Shown: positions 1-11,165, numbered from the stretch's first letter. The stretch is 64,000 nt of DNA from Hydrangea macrophylla (GCA_033977485.1 CM066994.1:24830681-24894680); one strand, 5' to 3'. The notes: generated by a model not told the origin, from the letters alone. Translations and numbers: made by a program.

Positions 1-100
1 ATTTGTGTACTAGAAATTAATTCTGTAGAAGAATAACATAAATTCACAAGCCTCCTAGTCACAGGTTTACTTTAGGCCCTATTTGTTAGACATTATTTTA

Positions 101-102
<2 letters not shown>

Positions 103-157
<55 letters not shown>
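103..157. repeat. (TC)n microsatellite
   Basis: About 27 uninterrupted TC dinucleotides in AT-rich non-coding sequence. Seen directly; no function inferred. Confidence 0.95.
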
Positions 158-162
<5 letters not shown>

Positions 163-168
163 AATAAA

Positions 169-1013
169 GTTTTACTTGTTAATGGATTGTATTAATTTTG
201 GACTAGAAGACTTAATGATAGTATAAAAAAAAATCTACTGGTATTGTCTAATTTCTATTATACGTCTCCACTTCCCAAGTTCTAGCCTTGGACGCTTTTT
301 CTACACTTTAAGATTCACAAACCAGTCCACTCTTTGTGTTCTCTTAATAATATGCTATGGTGAACTAAACACGATTGATCTTTATACAAGTGCACACTTT
401 CAAGCTTTGTATTGAAGGTAATTATTATTCCTTACTCTTCTATTCATTCATTCAACTTACTTATGAATCTCATTCTAATTACTAGTAATTAATGTAATGT
501 TTTCAATAACCTAATGGTCAAAATGAAAACAAAAAACTATGAGTTATAGTAACATCAGTCCCCTTCTCATGAGCAAGTCCTCGCTTTTTTTTTTTAAGTA
601 ATGTTTTACATGTTAATGGATTGTATTAATTTTGGACTAGAAGACTAGTGATAGTATAAAAAAAAAAACCTACTGGTATTGTCTAATTTCTATTATACGT
701 CTCCACTTCCCAAGTTCTAGCCTTGGACGCTTTTTCTACACTTTAAGATTCATAAACCAGTCTACTCTTCGTGCTCTCTTCATAAAGTGCTATGGTGAAC
801 TAAACACAATTAATCTTTACACAAGTGTGCACTTTTAAGCTTTGTATTGAAGGTAATTATTATTCCTTACTCTTCTATTCATTCATTCAACTTATGAATT
901 TCATTCTCATTACTATTAATGTAATGTTTTCAATAACCTAATGGTCAAAATGAAAACAGAAAACTATGAGTTATAGTAACATCAGTCCCCTTCTCATGAG
1001 GAAGTTCTCGCTT
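169..1013. repeat. Tandem direct duplication, two ~415-bp copies
   Basis: Copy 1 (about 169-585) and copy 2 (about 601-1013) are collinear from the shared start near GTTAATGGATTGTATTAATT to the shared end CCCCTTCTCATGAG. They differ by scattered substitutions and small indels. I see no ORF or transposon terminus; this looks like a local segmental duplication of non-coding DNA. Confidence 0.9.
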
Positions 1014-1642
1014 TGATAAAGTGAGGACTTCTATTTATAGTCATCGGATCCATCTTTCACTAAGGGTACTAAAGTAATTTCACAGATAGAAAACTGTACC
1101 CAACAACTCCTGATATCATTTCTTATAGTATTACATCACTCTTTTTAATGACTCTTGATTTGTTTTCTTCTTCTTCTTCTTTTTTTTTTTTTTTCAAAGC
1201 TCTATGATAACCACTCATGATTTTGTTTATTCCACACCAACAATAATATAAGTAACTTCTATCAGACCTATTCTTGGTAAGATATGTATTCAAAAAATTT
1301 TAGGAGTCAATATCAACCACTTGATGATTTGGTTACCCATGTAACATAGAGTGCATTTTTCTCCCTCTTGCTAATCCAACACTACCATGCTGACATGTGT
1401 CCTATTCCATTTCCATTATACCCATGCGTTTAGCAACACAATTATTGAATGTAAAACTTAATTGAGTATTTTTCTTTATGAAAATTTACTATTGTTATCT
1501 TTATTGACAATAATTCGTATAATTGTTATCATTGTTTAAGTTCCACAAGAAACATAGGAAGTTCGACATATTTAGCTTGTGATGATGACCAATTAAGTGG
1601 TGAAAATAAAAATTTTAAGGACATTTTTTTTTACTGTACATG
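1014..1642. other. AT-rich intergenic sequence, nothing recognised
   Basis: It contains a TTC/poly-T tract near 1165-1195. No gene, RNA or transposon end could be supported on either strand. Confidence 0.6.
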
Positions 1643-1837
1643 TGATAATGTACCACTTAATTGAAAAAGCAGCCAAAAATCCATTGAAAATCTTAATTGA
1701 AAAAATTCAACTGGAAATAATCACTAATTGCAGTCTATTTCAATACTTGAAATACTCATGTGTTATGTACAGCAAATTCAACTGCTTAAATTTCCTGTAC
1801 TTAAAATTTAACACTTAATTTTCAATTTTATCAAATT
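1643..1837. mobile_element. Truncated, diverged copy of the 35212-35488 Tourist-like MITE
   Basis: The segment follows the interior of the MITE at 35212-35488 almost to its end: both share GATAA.GTACCACTTAATTG, a tract of A-rich spacers, TGCAGTCTATTT and a final TTTTATCAAA. Here the GGGTGTGTTTGATAA terminus is lost at the left and mutated at the right. The apparent 73-codon ORF across it is a chance frame. Confidence 0.7.
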
Positions 1838-2716
1838 AATGGACTCCCCTTAGGCCCTTTTTAGCTCATGAACAAAGGAAAATATTTCCTTAGTATTTCC
1901 GTGTTTTTCCTATCCCTCAATACGTGCACCAAAAAGAGCCTAAAAGTCTCTTTCGATATAGATCATCAATACATTCTCAATAATTTTAGGACTTTAAATT
2001 AAATTAAAACTACCATCCTATTGGTTTTTTCTATTTTGGACTTGGTGGATTCTATTTTTTTTTTTCCTTCTTCAGTCATGTTTCATATCTTTTCTCTTTC
2101 TCTAGGTGAACTCTGTGGATAAGCAATTACTTTCTAATATCAATTCGCGTTATAATTTTTTTTTCTTATGTGATTCTTTCAATTATGGTGACAATAGAGA
2201 ATTTTCAAGTCATACAACATAAAGAGTTTGACCATCTTGAACGTAGAGGCCTCCCTAAATCCTTTTTGTAGGAATCAAAGTTTAATATAATATATATATA
2301 TATAAGAAAGCTCGATCATGATCGATTTGTAACTTATTTTTAATTCGAATTACATATGAAATAATTTTATAGTTCAATAAATTACTATACAAATTAACGT
2401 CAAGGTAAATGAAATACTAACTTATATGGTCATACAATAAATAAATAGCCATTATTAAGTAATGAGCAAAGAAAATAGTATATTCAAAATATTAAAGATG
2501 ATGTCAGGAAGAATTATAGCTAGGACATGTGGAAACAATTAAATAGCAACATAAAAAAATTATTATTGAACAAATAAACAAGTGGTCTAAGGAGAATAAT
2601 TCAACAGAATTTATTATTTTTTTTTATAGAAATATAAGGTTTGGTCCATATTTTGGACCATTAATAGGAACTGATCATAGCCATATTGCATACATACATA
2701 TATATATATATATATG
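1838..2716. other. AT-rich intergenic sequence
   Basis: Poly-T tracts and short AT repeats (2289-2304, 2695-2714). No gene or element end recognised. Confidence 0.6.
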
Positions 2717-2887
2717 AGAAAATAAATTTCTCACTTTTTACACGCTTCTCATTTTTTTGTGAGAAATTCTCACTTTTTACACAGTCCGTTTTTTAAGATC
2801 CGGACTATATATAGTAATAAAGATATATATAGTAATAAAGACTTAAATTTAGGAGTTTTAAATTTAAACTCCAAACAACTATCTACA

Positions 2888-2895
2888 TATAAATA
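2888..2895 (+). promoter_or_regulatory. TATA-like box upstream of SPX fragment
   Basis: TATAAATA lies ahead of a CT-rich stretch (2933-2972) typical of plant 5' UTRs and, once the solo LTR is removed, about 140 bp upstream of the SPX ATG. It is likely the relic promoter of the captured or decayed SPX gene. Activity is not implied. Confidence 0.4.
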
Positions 2896-3010
2896 TATAG
2901 AGAGAGAGATAGGAACTCCACAGATTTTATATATCTCTCTCTTTCCAATTCTCTCTCTCTCTCTCTCTCTCTAAAATACAATCACACAAAAAGATTATAC
3001 TCATCATCAT

Positions 3011-4345
3011 TGTTGGCCCAAATATGGAAACCTTAGAGGGGGGGTGAATAAGGTTTTAGCGGAAATTAACCTTTTAAAAACTTAATTGCAAATAAAACAC
3101 AATCACAAGCAATTATGTAAAGAGAGAAGGGAAGAGAAACTTGCAAACCGATTTTTCAAGTGGTTCGGCAATCGCACCCCGCGGCTTACGTCCACCCCTC
3201 AAGAACACCTCTTGAGGATTCCTTAATCCGATCTACTTACGGGTGTAGACTAAACCGTTTCCCGGAGCACTTACGGGTGTGCACCAAACCGTTACAAGAG
3301 CCTATGATCTCTCCCAAAGAAGAACACCTCTTCTTTGCACACAAGGGTTACTAACCCTCAACCTTCACAAATTGATTGAATACAAATTTGATAACTCTCT
3401 CTCTAGAGTGGATAATACAATTAAAAGCTCACTACAATTTACTCTCTCAAAGATTACAATTGAAAGCTAGAGCAAATTGAGAAACTCACACAACTAGGGC
3501 TCAATATTGAATGATTAAGAATCAACAAGTTGTGTGATTGAAATAAATGTTTTCCAATGGATTGATCAACATAAAATTGTGTGGGAAAACATGTATTTAT
3601 AGGCCAAGAAAGATTATAGCCGTTGGTGGCAAGTTTGGTAATTAAAAGGCCCTTTAAAAACTAGTCGTTATGCCTTTTCAGGTCGCTTCAGTCGACTGGA
3701 ACATGAAGTAGTCGACTGGTCCTTGAAGCAGTCGACTGAGATGTGTTTTACAGAAGGTTTTGTTTGCATTCTGCTCAGTTCGGTCGACTGCATCGGGCTC
3801 TCAGTCGACTGCCCTTCCCAGTTTGACAGCCTGACACATCTCCACTAAAAAGGCCATAACTCCCTCTACAAAACTCGGATTTTTGATCCGTTTGATGTTT
3901 TGGAAACTAGATTCAAATACCTTTCCAACCATATAAAACTCAACATCTAATTATTTTCCAATTGGTTGAGGCATTGCTTTAAAGATGACCCATTTAAAAT
4001 TTGTTTCCAAAACTTTAACTTTTAGCATTTGTTTGAGCCCCTAAGAGTGTGAGATCAAGATGCCTTACAATGATGGTCCTAGACTTCAACCAAGGATGAA
4101 ATATCTTCAAGTCTTCAAGCTTGATCCTTGTTGAGCTCCTTGTAATCTTGATCTATATCTATTAAATCTCATGCACACAAAGATGTTAAAACATTGATAC
4201 AATATTAATACATGAGATTATATGAGCATAAAAATGACTATGATAATAACAAAGAATGAATCAATATGAATCATGTAATTATCATAGCATATTTGACATC
4301 ATCAAAACATAATTAAATATACCTTAATATACGTTAAGGCTAACA
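3011..4345. mobile_element. Solo LTR, 1335 bp, TSD ATCAT
   Basis: It starts TGTTGGCC and ends GGCTAACA (near-perfect terminal inverted repeat with TG...CA ends), flanked by ATCAT at 3006-3010 and 4346-4350. The target is an ATC repeat, which weakens the TSD somewhat. There is no internal region, primer-binding site or coding sequence, so this is a product of LTR-LTR recombination. It carries five GTCGACTG motifs between about 3690 and 3815, three of them about 20 bp apart. It separates the SPX promoter/5' UTR from its ATG by 1.3 kb. Short ORFs inside (for example 3160-3354) are chance. Confidence 0.85.
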
Positions 4346-4363
4346 ATCATCATCATCGTTGAG

Positions 4364-4574
4364 ATGAAGTTTAGGATTTTTGATGCATATTGAAACAGCC
4401 ATAACCGATTGGAGGGATAAATTTCTCTGTTACAAACCATTAAAAAAGCTCCTCAATCACTTTCCGGTGGCCACTACCAATCATCCTTACCTTTTGATTG
4501 ATGCCGACGCCGTCATCGGAGTTGACGATTTAGAGAGTTACATGCCATCTTTGGAGGCTCTACAGGATTGGTAA
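4364..4574 (+). pseudogene. SPX-domain gene fragment, first exon, frameshifted
   Basis: The ATG at 4364 opens the SPX-typical N-terminus MKF; after a few codons the frame shifts by one and continues at 4383 with the hallmark WRDKFLCYKPLKKLLNHF, then a less conserved spacer and LEALQDW before a stop at 4572. SPX proteins bind inositol pyrophosphates and control phosphate-starvation signalling; only the start of the domain is present, and the helix that normally follows is only faintly recognisable in another frame (about 4572-4620). The ATG sits 18 bp after the solo LTR. A frameshift and loss of all downstream exons make it a pseudogene. The match resembles SPX4-like proteins, but subfamily is not certain. 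Confidence 0.8.
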
Positions 4575-4768
4575 CAATTTGTGTTGTGAATGAGAACAAG
4601 AACTTGAGGGCCAGAGTTCTCGACACAGATTGATGCAAGAAAGAGAATCACAGATCAGAAATTCGAGAGAAGCACAGTCTGGAGTTCTGGTATAGAGAGA
4701 GAAGTGAGAATTTCTCTTCGAAAAGTGAGAATTTCTCACCTAAAAGTGAGAAATTTATTTTTATTTTG

Positions 4769-5731
4769 TGAGAAATTACTTGTCATATCAATTTAAAAGG
4801 TGTGAATTTATTTTTTATTTTTTTGGAATTCTTCTCGAAAATTGTTAATTATTGATAAATTTCTCATCAAATCCTCTCTATATGTATGCTTATTTTTGTT
4901 TTAAAAAGTGGGTTGTTCTACCCTTTTAGTATGAGTGAGAAATTTTTCATTATTATACACATTAAAATATGAAATTCTCACTATTTTCAATACTTAGTTA
5001 ATATAGTGAGCAATTTCACATTATTTTAATGCATTCTCATTGATAATTTTCTCAATTTTTAAGTATGAAGTTCTGAATACATAGTGCAAATTTATCAAGA
5101 GTTTGTGAGAAATTTCTTGGTGATGATGGACTTTATATGGAGATATTTTCTCAGTTTTTAGCTATATATGGTAACTGATTTATCATATATAAATTAGTTT
5201 ATATATATACATGTATGAATTGTGGAGTAAATGATGATAAATCAGTTACCATATATAGTTATACATATATATACATTTCTATAAAAATGATATAGGGGTA
5301 TTTTAGTCTTCAAATTAGGCAAGAGACTAATTTCTAGAATCGTTTTAAAAAAGGACATATTTCTAGTTAGATGCATATATTAGGACTATATATTAAATTA
5401 CCCTATTTTTTACCCTATAAATTGATTGTTGTATGTGTTTTGTGTATCTTTATAATTGTGGAATTTGTATGAATTCTTCTTTTTCTTCTTCTTCTTCTTC
5501 TTCTTTTTTAACCCAATTTAAGTGGTTTTTTAAAAATTTTGTCTTAATGTTCCTAATTAGTTTTTAGATGGGCACCACTCAGGTGCAATGCACGTGCATT
5601 TTAACTAGTGTATATATACATATATATTCAAATCAATGTACTATAGAAAGCAATCTAAGCAAGTGTTGATGTTGAAATAAATTAATTGTATTTGCTGGTG
5701 TTGTTCATTTGCATAAATTAATTGTTTGGAT
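4769..5731. other. AT-rich intergenic sequence with GAGAAATT-type motifs
   Basis: Scattered GTGAGAAATT / TTCTCAC motifs continue to about 5170, perhaps further remnants of the inverted-repeat element to the left. A TTC repeat lies at about 5478-5506. Apart from the hairpin at 5162-5258, nothing is recognised. Confidence 0.5.
5162..5258. repeat. Perfect 25-bp inverted repeat (hairpin) with 47-bp loop
   Basis: Arm 5162-5186 (CTATATATGGTAACTGATTT then ATCAT) is exactly reverse-complementary to 5234-5258. It could be a tiny MITE or a relic of one; no TSD is evident. Perfect arms in decayed surroundings suggest it is recent or maintained. Confidence 0.85.
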
Positions 5732-6012
5732 TAATTATATTTTATCCCCTGTGATCTACATTCACTTTACTGTCTGCTTTAGAAAGTGGACACTTAGTCC
5801 CATATGGTTTTGAACTAAAGTGAAACTATTAAAATTTTTGAAAACAAAAAACCTCACACAGGGATTTAGTATTAAGGTTAGCACCACATAAGAGAGTTTA
5901 AGTGTCAAAATTAACCTCACATATGTACTTAACCCCAAAATTAGTCCCACAATGGGCTAGGAGTAAAAAATTAACCACTCATAGGCGGGTAAAATGACAA
6001 CATTATCCTCCA
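5732..6012. mobile_element. Fragment of long-inverted-repeat element (family of 26948-27446)
   Basis: From TTAATTATATTTTATCCCCT to CAACATTATCCTCC the segment follows the left two thirds of the element at 26948-27446, including AACTAAAGTGAAACT and the repeated CCCCAAAATTAGTCCCAC-like units. The right arm is missing. It abuts the 3' end of the F-box gene. Confidence 0.75.
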
Positions 6013-6227
6013 TTATAATTATATTATTGCCTGAACGCAAAAGCAATATCCAATCCAAACAGTCCCCATCCAAAACATATATTCTTCATATAGAAAGCCA
6101 GGACACCAATACCAATACACAAGAGCTCAGAAGACAATAATTCACTTTTACAAAGAAACACAAGTAATATTGTCAAACATTGCTCTTCTAATTCTAGATA
6201 TCCCAAGTAATTTCAACAATCCAAGTC

Positions 6228-8985
6228 TCAATCTGACCAGTCATCACCATAAAATTCAGAAGGCAATAATGATAAATTAGATATATCAGACCACAGGTCT
6301 CCGACTCTTGAACCCTCATACATGAACACTGGAATATTAGAAGCTAACTTTAATATCTCATCATCACCCTCGAAACCTTTGCAGTCCCTAACATCAAGTG
6401 TCACAAGTTCTTTGCAGCCCTTCAAAATAATTAACAGATTCACTCTTTCAAGGATTGCACCCCTCAGAATCAAATACTTTATGTTCGGCAATGAGGTGAC
6501 TATAGCCGATGCTTCATCGTCGTGCATATTCGCTCCTGGAAGGATTAGACCGAAGAAGTTCTTGCAGTGAATGCTGATTTGAGCAAGGATTTCTTTCATA
6601 TCGAAACTGTTTCGAAATCCAAGCACCTCCAAATGCTTCCATTTGCTCACAAGGCTCGGGAGTTTGGACATAAGGTGACATGGTTGACCGTCAAGTAGCA
6701 GCAAAGCCTCCAACGCAGGACATCTGGAGATAAAAATGTGCACTTGGAACTGTCTTTAGTATTTGGGCATTTCAATTAAGACTAAATTTAATTGCATGCA
6801 TTTATTTAATATTGCATTTGTGAAAAGCTCTCTAATTTCAAACTAATCACCACAGACTTCTACAAAAGATGTCATTACAAACATTTTGAAGGAACATGAT
6901 TGAGACTAGGGTATATATATAGTTATATTCGTGTGCAAGTGGGTATGTGTCCAGGGTTGGACTTAAGAAAATTCATGAATCTTAGGACAGAGGTCAGTGG
7001 GTGAATGGCATAAATAAATCTACAATGTTCTCATGTTTCAAAATAAGATAGCATATTCTTTGTAAAATAAGATTTTAGCTGAAGCCATATTTTGGAGGAA
7101 CAGATTGTGACTATGGCATTTATATCTTATATAAGTAGCTAACATGATTCTTAGTGTGTCCAACTAGAAGTGTAGGACATACTTGTTAGAAAATGGACAA
7201 AATTTCTCAGATTTGGGTAGGTCCCACGAGGGGGCCGCTCGAGCAGGAATTCTCGTGCACGAGGCAAGCACGAGGCTCAGGCAATTTGGTTGGAATTATT
7301 TGTCAATGCCACTGGAAGGATTTGGTGCGATGGTCGCTTGCGCGACATGGTGTTTTTTGAGGAATGTCAGAGGGATCCGCGAGCGAGGTATCGCTCGAGT
7401 GACTTACTGTTCTGCAGACGAATTTCAGTGCAAAAGGAGAGTTTCCTATTCCTATTGGGTTTCTTATTGATGAAGATGTTTCCTATAATAATAGAAGACC
7501 TTTGGGAGATATCTTGGTGGACAAAGGATTACCATATTGGAGTCCTTGTAGAACTAGGATTTATGTTTTCTATAAATATAGGACTAAACCCATTGGAATA
7601 GGTGATCATAATAGAGAAGCTAGAGAGGTGAAGATCCAATTGAGAGAAGAAGAAGAGAGATTCCCACACATTGTATTTTCCTAGAGAAAAGAGAGACTCT
7701 ATAAAAAGAGTGAGGAAAAGCAATAGAGAGAGAGAGGTGTGAGGGAGTGGTTGTCTTGTTGGGTTTATTATCAATAAAGATGAGTCGTCTTTGCCTATAT
7801 TCTTTTGCTTGCTTTTCTATTTGTTTTGTTTGTGTAATTGTGCTGTGATTGTCGTGGTCCACAAGGGAGAGGTCTTGGACGGGTATATTTCCTATACCCC
7901 ATGTCGAGTGCTCTTCACCATATTTTTTTATATAATAAAAATGTTCATGTAACAGAGATACACATTATATACATATTCACAAGTGTGTCAACTAGTAAGT
8001 CGAAATAAGTGTATTGCAATTGGCAAACAACTAAGTACAGTTGGAAAACAAAAAAAATTAAATAAGGGAAAAAATTTAAAAATAAGGGCCCGTTTGGTAA
8101 CGTTTCTAGTTTTCAGGTTTTTAAATTTTAAAAACGGAAACCAATTTTTTGTTTTCTTTTTATAGAAACGAAAAATGAAAACTGAAAACCATATTTTTTT
8201 TTTTGTTCTTTCATTTTTTTTTTTATTTTTTATTTTTTATTTTGGCCCAAAGATTGAATCAATTACCCAAACTCACTTTCGGTTTTTGAGCTTTAAATAA
8301 TGGAAACGAGTACCAAACACGTTATCAACTTGAGTTCACATTTGCTCACCTAACCCTTAAATGGGTGAGCAAAAATGCACTCTATCAACTTTTGTTTTCA
8401 GAAAATTGAAAACAAACATTGAAAATTGAAAATCGCAACATTACCAAACTTTCCAAGTTAGAGACAAAATTAAATGGGGTTGGGAAAGTTAACAAAAGTA
8501 TGTGCTTATATACTATGCACGAAAAGAAAGCGTACAGGTACATCTCACCTCACATGTTTGTAAGTTCAATCCCACATTGTTTTAAATGTCTCTCTATGCA
8601 TGAAAAAACAATTTAGTAGGGACGATAAAACTTACCCATCAGCAACACAAGTCAGTGCCTCTTCTGTGGTGCAGAAGGGAAGGGACAACAAAGTAGTAGA
8701 TCGAGCACTACGCTTTACTACAGTCTTGATTATTGCAGTACTAGAAACGCAACTATCTACTTGATATTCGTCCCTTAATCTAGATGCGAAGGAGCTATAC
8801 TGCCAAGGCTCAGGGTCCAGTTCAGGAAATTCGACCCGCTTCCAACATTGGGGAATTTGAGTCGCTTTGTACCAAGATTTGCATACAAAAGGAACATCCA
8901 ATAACAATGATTCCAATCCCACTCTCCCAAACACGTTCGCCAAACAATCCATGTTCAACTCTTCCCACCTTTGTCCTCCTTCCAT
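6228..8985 (-). CDS. F-box/LRR-repeat protein, two exons, apparently intact
   Basis: Exon 1 is 8985-8636 and exon 2 is 6723-6228 on the minus strand; together 846 nt, 281 codons plus stop, with no internal stop. The donor is GATGG|GTAAG and the acceptor TTTTTATCTCCAG|A. The join keeps frame and restores an LRR: EALTCVADG runs into CPALEALLLL. Residues about 6-50 form the F-box (RWEELNMDCLANVFGRVGLE, with VCKSWYKA and CWKRVEF), as in adapters that link SKP1-CUL1 ubiquitin ligases to substrates; leucine-rich repeats follow from about 95 to 240 (HLEVLGFRN, NIKYLILRG, ELVTLDVRDC). The C-terminus is acidic (FYGDDWSD). It resembles the Arabidopsis At3g48880-type F-box/LRR group; substrate unknown. 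The first ATG (8985) fits the family start. The 1912-bp intron contains an LTR-like insertion. It is the only host gene here that looks functional. Confidence 0.85.
7184..7905 (+). mobile_element. LTR-like insertion in the F-box intron, related to LTRs of 12272-15260
   Basis: From about 7430 to 7905 the sequence tracks the 3' two thirds of the LTRs at 12272-12910 and 14634-15260: TCCTATTCCTATT.GG, TCCCACACA.TTGTATTTTCC, AGAGAGACTCTA, GTTGTCTTG, TTTTGCTTG and GAGAGGTCTTGG.CGG occur in the same order. The left part differs but keeps GC-rich CGCTCGAGCAG-like motifs. It starts TGTTAG; the right end and TSD are unclear. Most likely a diverged solo LTR. Orientation is antisense to the host gene. 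Small ORFs inside are not genes. Confidence 0.7.
8086..8454. mobile_element. MITE-like foldback element
   Basis: The left end GGGCCCGTTTGGTAACGTT is imperfectly inverted at the right end (AACATTACCAAACTTTCC), and sub-terminal blocks of the GTTTTCA/TGAAAAC type are also inverted. No convincing TSD. It lies in the F-box gene intron, close to exon 1. Confidence 0.5.
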
Positions 8986-9022
8986 CTGTACAATGTGTAT
9001 AGTCAGACAATGTGAATTTCAT

Positions 9023-9688
9023 AACTATAAAGAAGAATCTTTTTGAAAGAAAAACAAAAAGTAACTAAGCACGTGCAAGGAATTCAAGAAATTGATACAA
9101 ATCCATATTATGTTGGACTAATTCTTCATTCAATAGTAAATTGGAAAAGACCCCACCTTTTGTATCTTCTTGAACTATCTTATAACTTGGCATGTCAAAA
9201 TGGCCATCCACAACATATCAAAAAACTCCTAAAAAAACAAAACTCAATTACTAAGCGTTCTTCAGTGAACCAATATATGTTTTCGAACGAGAAATGACAC
9301 ACGAAGGAAAACAATCTTGTGTTAGCTTCAAATAACATTAAGAGTTAAAACATTGTTGCAACGTAAGAAGTAAGGGAGGACATTGACTCACAAATATAAA
9401 AAAATCAAATAAATAATATCATTTATCTCCTGCTATATTTTCTCTTCTTTCTATTTCACTCACTATTTTGCTTGGTAACCAAACAAAGAAAAGCGTTGTC
9501 CTTTCTTTCTCTCCAGAAATTCATAAACCATACAGAGCCTTAGGAATGAAAATATGCAAATTGATTTTACCTAACAAAAATGACATCTGCAAGAATGGCA
9601 CTAAGCATTACTTAACTATGGACCTTCTTAGACTAATGAAAATAAAAAGAAACCCACTCCTTTCAATTCCACCCACAACCATCTCTTA
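9023..9688. other. Upstream region of the F-box gene, AT-rich
   Basis: This is the sequence 5' of the F-box gene on its strand. No strong TATA box or other element could be picked with confidence; ORFs here have no recognisable product. Confidence 0.5.
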
Positions 9689-9949
9689 GGCTTAGTTTGG
9701 CCCCCCTTTTGGTGCTTCTCCTTTTTTAAAGCACAATTTCATGTTAATTCATTTGGTAACTAGTTTATGCGCTTTGTAAAAATTGAACTTAGGGCTTTTT
9801 TGGGGGAGCTTTTAAAAGCTCAAGGTGGCTTTTTGGTTTCATGATATATTTTTGAAGAGTAGTGTGTCACTTGTACAAAATTATCAAACAACTTAGTAGT
9901 AAATTTCATAAGCTCCTTTTAAAAAGCCACATGGGGGCCAAACTAAGCC
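9689..9949. mobile_element. Tourist-like (PIF/Harbinger) MITE, 261 bp, TSD TTA
   Basis: Perfect 17-bp terminal inverted repeats GGCTTAGTTTGGCCCCC, flanked by TTA at 9686-9688 and 9950-9952. Size, TTA duplication and GG-start ends match Tourist-type MITEs mobilised by PIF/Harbinger transposases. Non-coding. Confidence 0.92.
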
Positions 9950-10362
9950 TTAGACCATGAGTTAAATACATTGCACATGCCAAATAAGAATTCAACTTGT
10001 CAACAATTTGAGTAGAAACATAAACTAATTGGGATGTAGTGATATTGAACCAAATTGGTAGCAAGAGAGAAATTGAGCATTATATAATTCAGCCATCTAT
10101 GGAGGAAGAAATTAAGAAAAAGGTAAATCGGAGATACCAGGGAGCCGGAAAACAGATTACAAAGAAAGCACATTTTTTCTTTGTGATAATGAAAGAGTGA
10201 GAAAACTAGGAAGTAAGAAAAGGTGAAAAGTAAACAAACTTTCCAATTTGTTCCTCTTGTGTTTTTTCCCCCCCTTAAATAACTATTTTTATTTTTATAT
10301 ATAGAAACTCTTCAGCCGAATGTTATCCAAGGATGGCGGAAAACTGTAGGGAAATATCTTCT

Positions 10363-10394
<32 letters not shown>

Positions 10395-10674
10395 CTCTTT
10401 TCCTTTTTCCTTCTCTAGATCACAAACCAAACAGTGCCTAAAGAATCTGGAATAATCATAAGTTCTCCCTAAATAAACAATCAAAATGCCACTTCAATGA
10501 AGCCAACTAAATTGGTAAGTTTTGGTAAGAATATTTACAAAGTCAAGATTTCAGTCAAACTAAAACATTCATAATTGATTCTCAGAAAAAAAAAAAAAAA
10601 AACCATTTGTAATTGACTACCAAGCATTATGGGGGAAAAAAATTTATTAGAAAACTAACAAAATCAAACAAAGA
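9950..10674. other. Intergenic AT-rich sequence with long poly-T
   Basis: It includes an almost unbroken T run at about 10367-10394 and an A run at 10585-10601. No gene recognised. Confidence 0.6.
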
Positions 10675-10795
10675 TTGGTATCTCAATCAATTGGGGTCAG
10701 CTACATGAATTCTTTTTCTCCATTCCGCACGGTTAAGAGCTATATGCTCCATTACATTAAGTCATGTATATAAAAGATAGGGGGTTAATCAAGAG
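10675..10795 (+). mobile_element. SINE-like fragment (Au-type 3' motif)
   Basis: TTGGGGTCAGCTACATGAAT followed by a CTCCATTCC...GAGCTATATGCTCC block resembles the 3' body of plant Au-family SINEs, whose hallmark is a GGGGTCGGCTACATG motif. No A/B box or tail was resolved. The AGAGCTATATGCTCCA motif occurs twice (about 10737 and 10791), the second at the junction with the LINE fragment. Confidence 0.45.
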
Positions 10796-11165
10796 CTATA
10801 TGCTCCAAATAGATGAGAGGATGGGATTAGTAAAAAGATTGGAGTTGTCAATTGTTCTGCAAAATGATCTAACAGAGAAATTCCCATGTAGATCAAACTT
10901 CCAAATTAAGTGATCTCGTGCGTGTTCTCTGAAAGGGTATTGCTGAAGCAAATTATGTAGCGCATTCCATTTCTCTAATTCCCAGTCAAAGAATCTACTT
11001 CTCAATTGAATGTTCCACACCCTCTGGCCATTCACCCATGAATCCATTTCAGCTATCGAGCCTATTTTACTGATAGCTAAAGCAAAAATGCGAGGGAACT
11101 ATAGTTTCAGTTCAAAATCACCCAACCATTTATCGTCCCAACAAGCTAAGATTTCTAACTTTTCT
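10796..11165 (-). pseudogene. L1-type LINE fragment (C-terminal zf-RVT region)
   Basis: Reading the minus strand from about 11165 gives DDKWLGDFELKL, a stop (TAG, near 11102), FPRIFALA, then MDSWVNGQRVWNIQLRSRFF, FDWELEKWN and, near the end, LIWKFDLHGNFSVRSFC. W-W spacing and the D..GNFSV.S motif are those of the zf-RVT segment after the reverse transcriptase in plant LINEs. Only about 120 codons remain. It is non-functional. Confidence 0.8.

Larger units (their letters stand above)
2717..4768. mobile_element. Inverted-repeat-bounded segment carrying an SPX gene fragment (possible gene-capture element)
   Basis: The left arm (about 2717-2780) and the reverse complement of the right arm (about 4700-4768) share AAATAAATTTCTCACTTTT followed by a second GTGAGAAATTCTCACTTTT block. 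Between the arms lie a TATA-like box, a pyrimidine-rich 5' UTR-like stretch and the first exon of an SPX-domain gene, interrupted by a solo LTR (3011-4345). Without the LTR the unit is about 720 bp. This layout resembles Pack-MULE-type gene capture, but I could not define a target-site duplication, so the class is unproven. An alternative is a decayed SPX gene in place with coincidental flanking repeats. Confidence 0.5.

Noticed and set aside
5162..5258. miRNA precursor
   Set aside because: Perfect arms alone fit a MITE as well; no mature sequence, target or expression evidence.
6322..6570. 82-codon plus-strand ORF
   Set aside because: Antisense shadow of exon 2 of the F-box/LRR gene.
7183..7684. 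Three overlapping ORFs of 60-103 codons
   Set aside because: They lie within the LTR-like insertion in the F-box intron and have no recognisable product.
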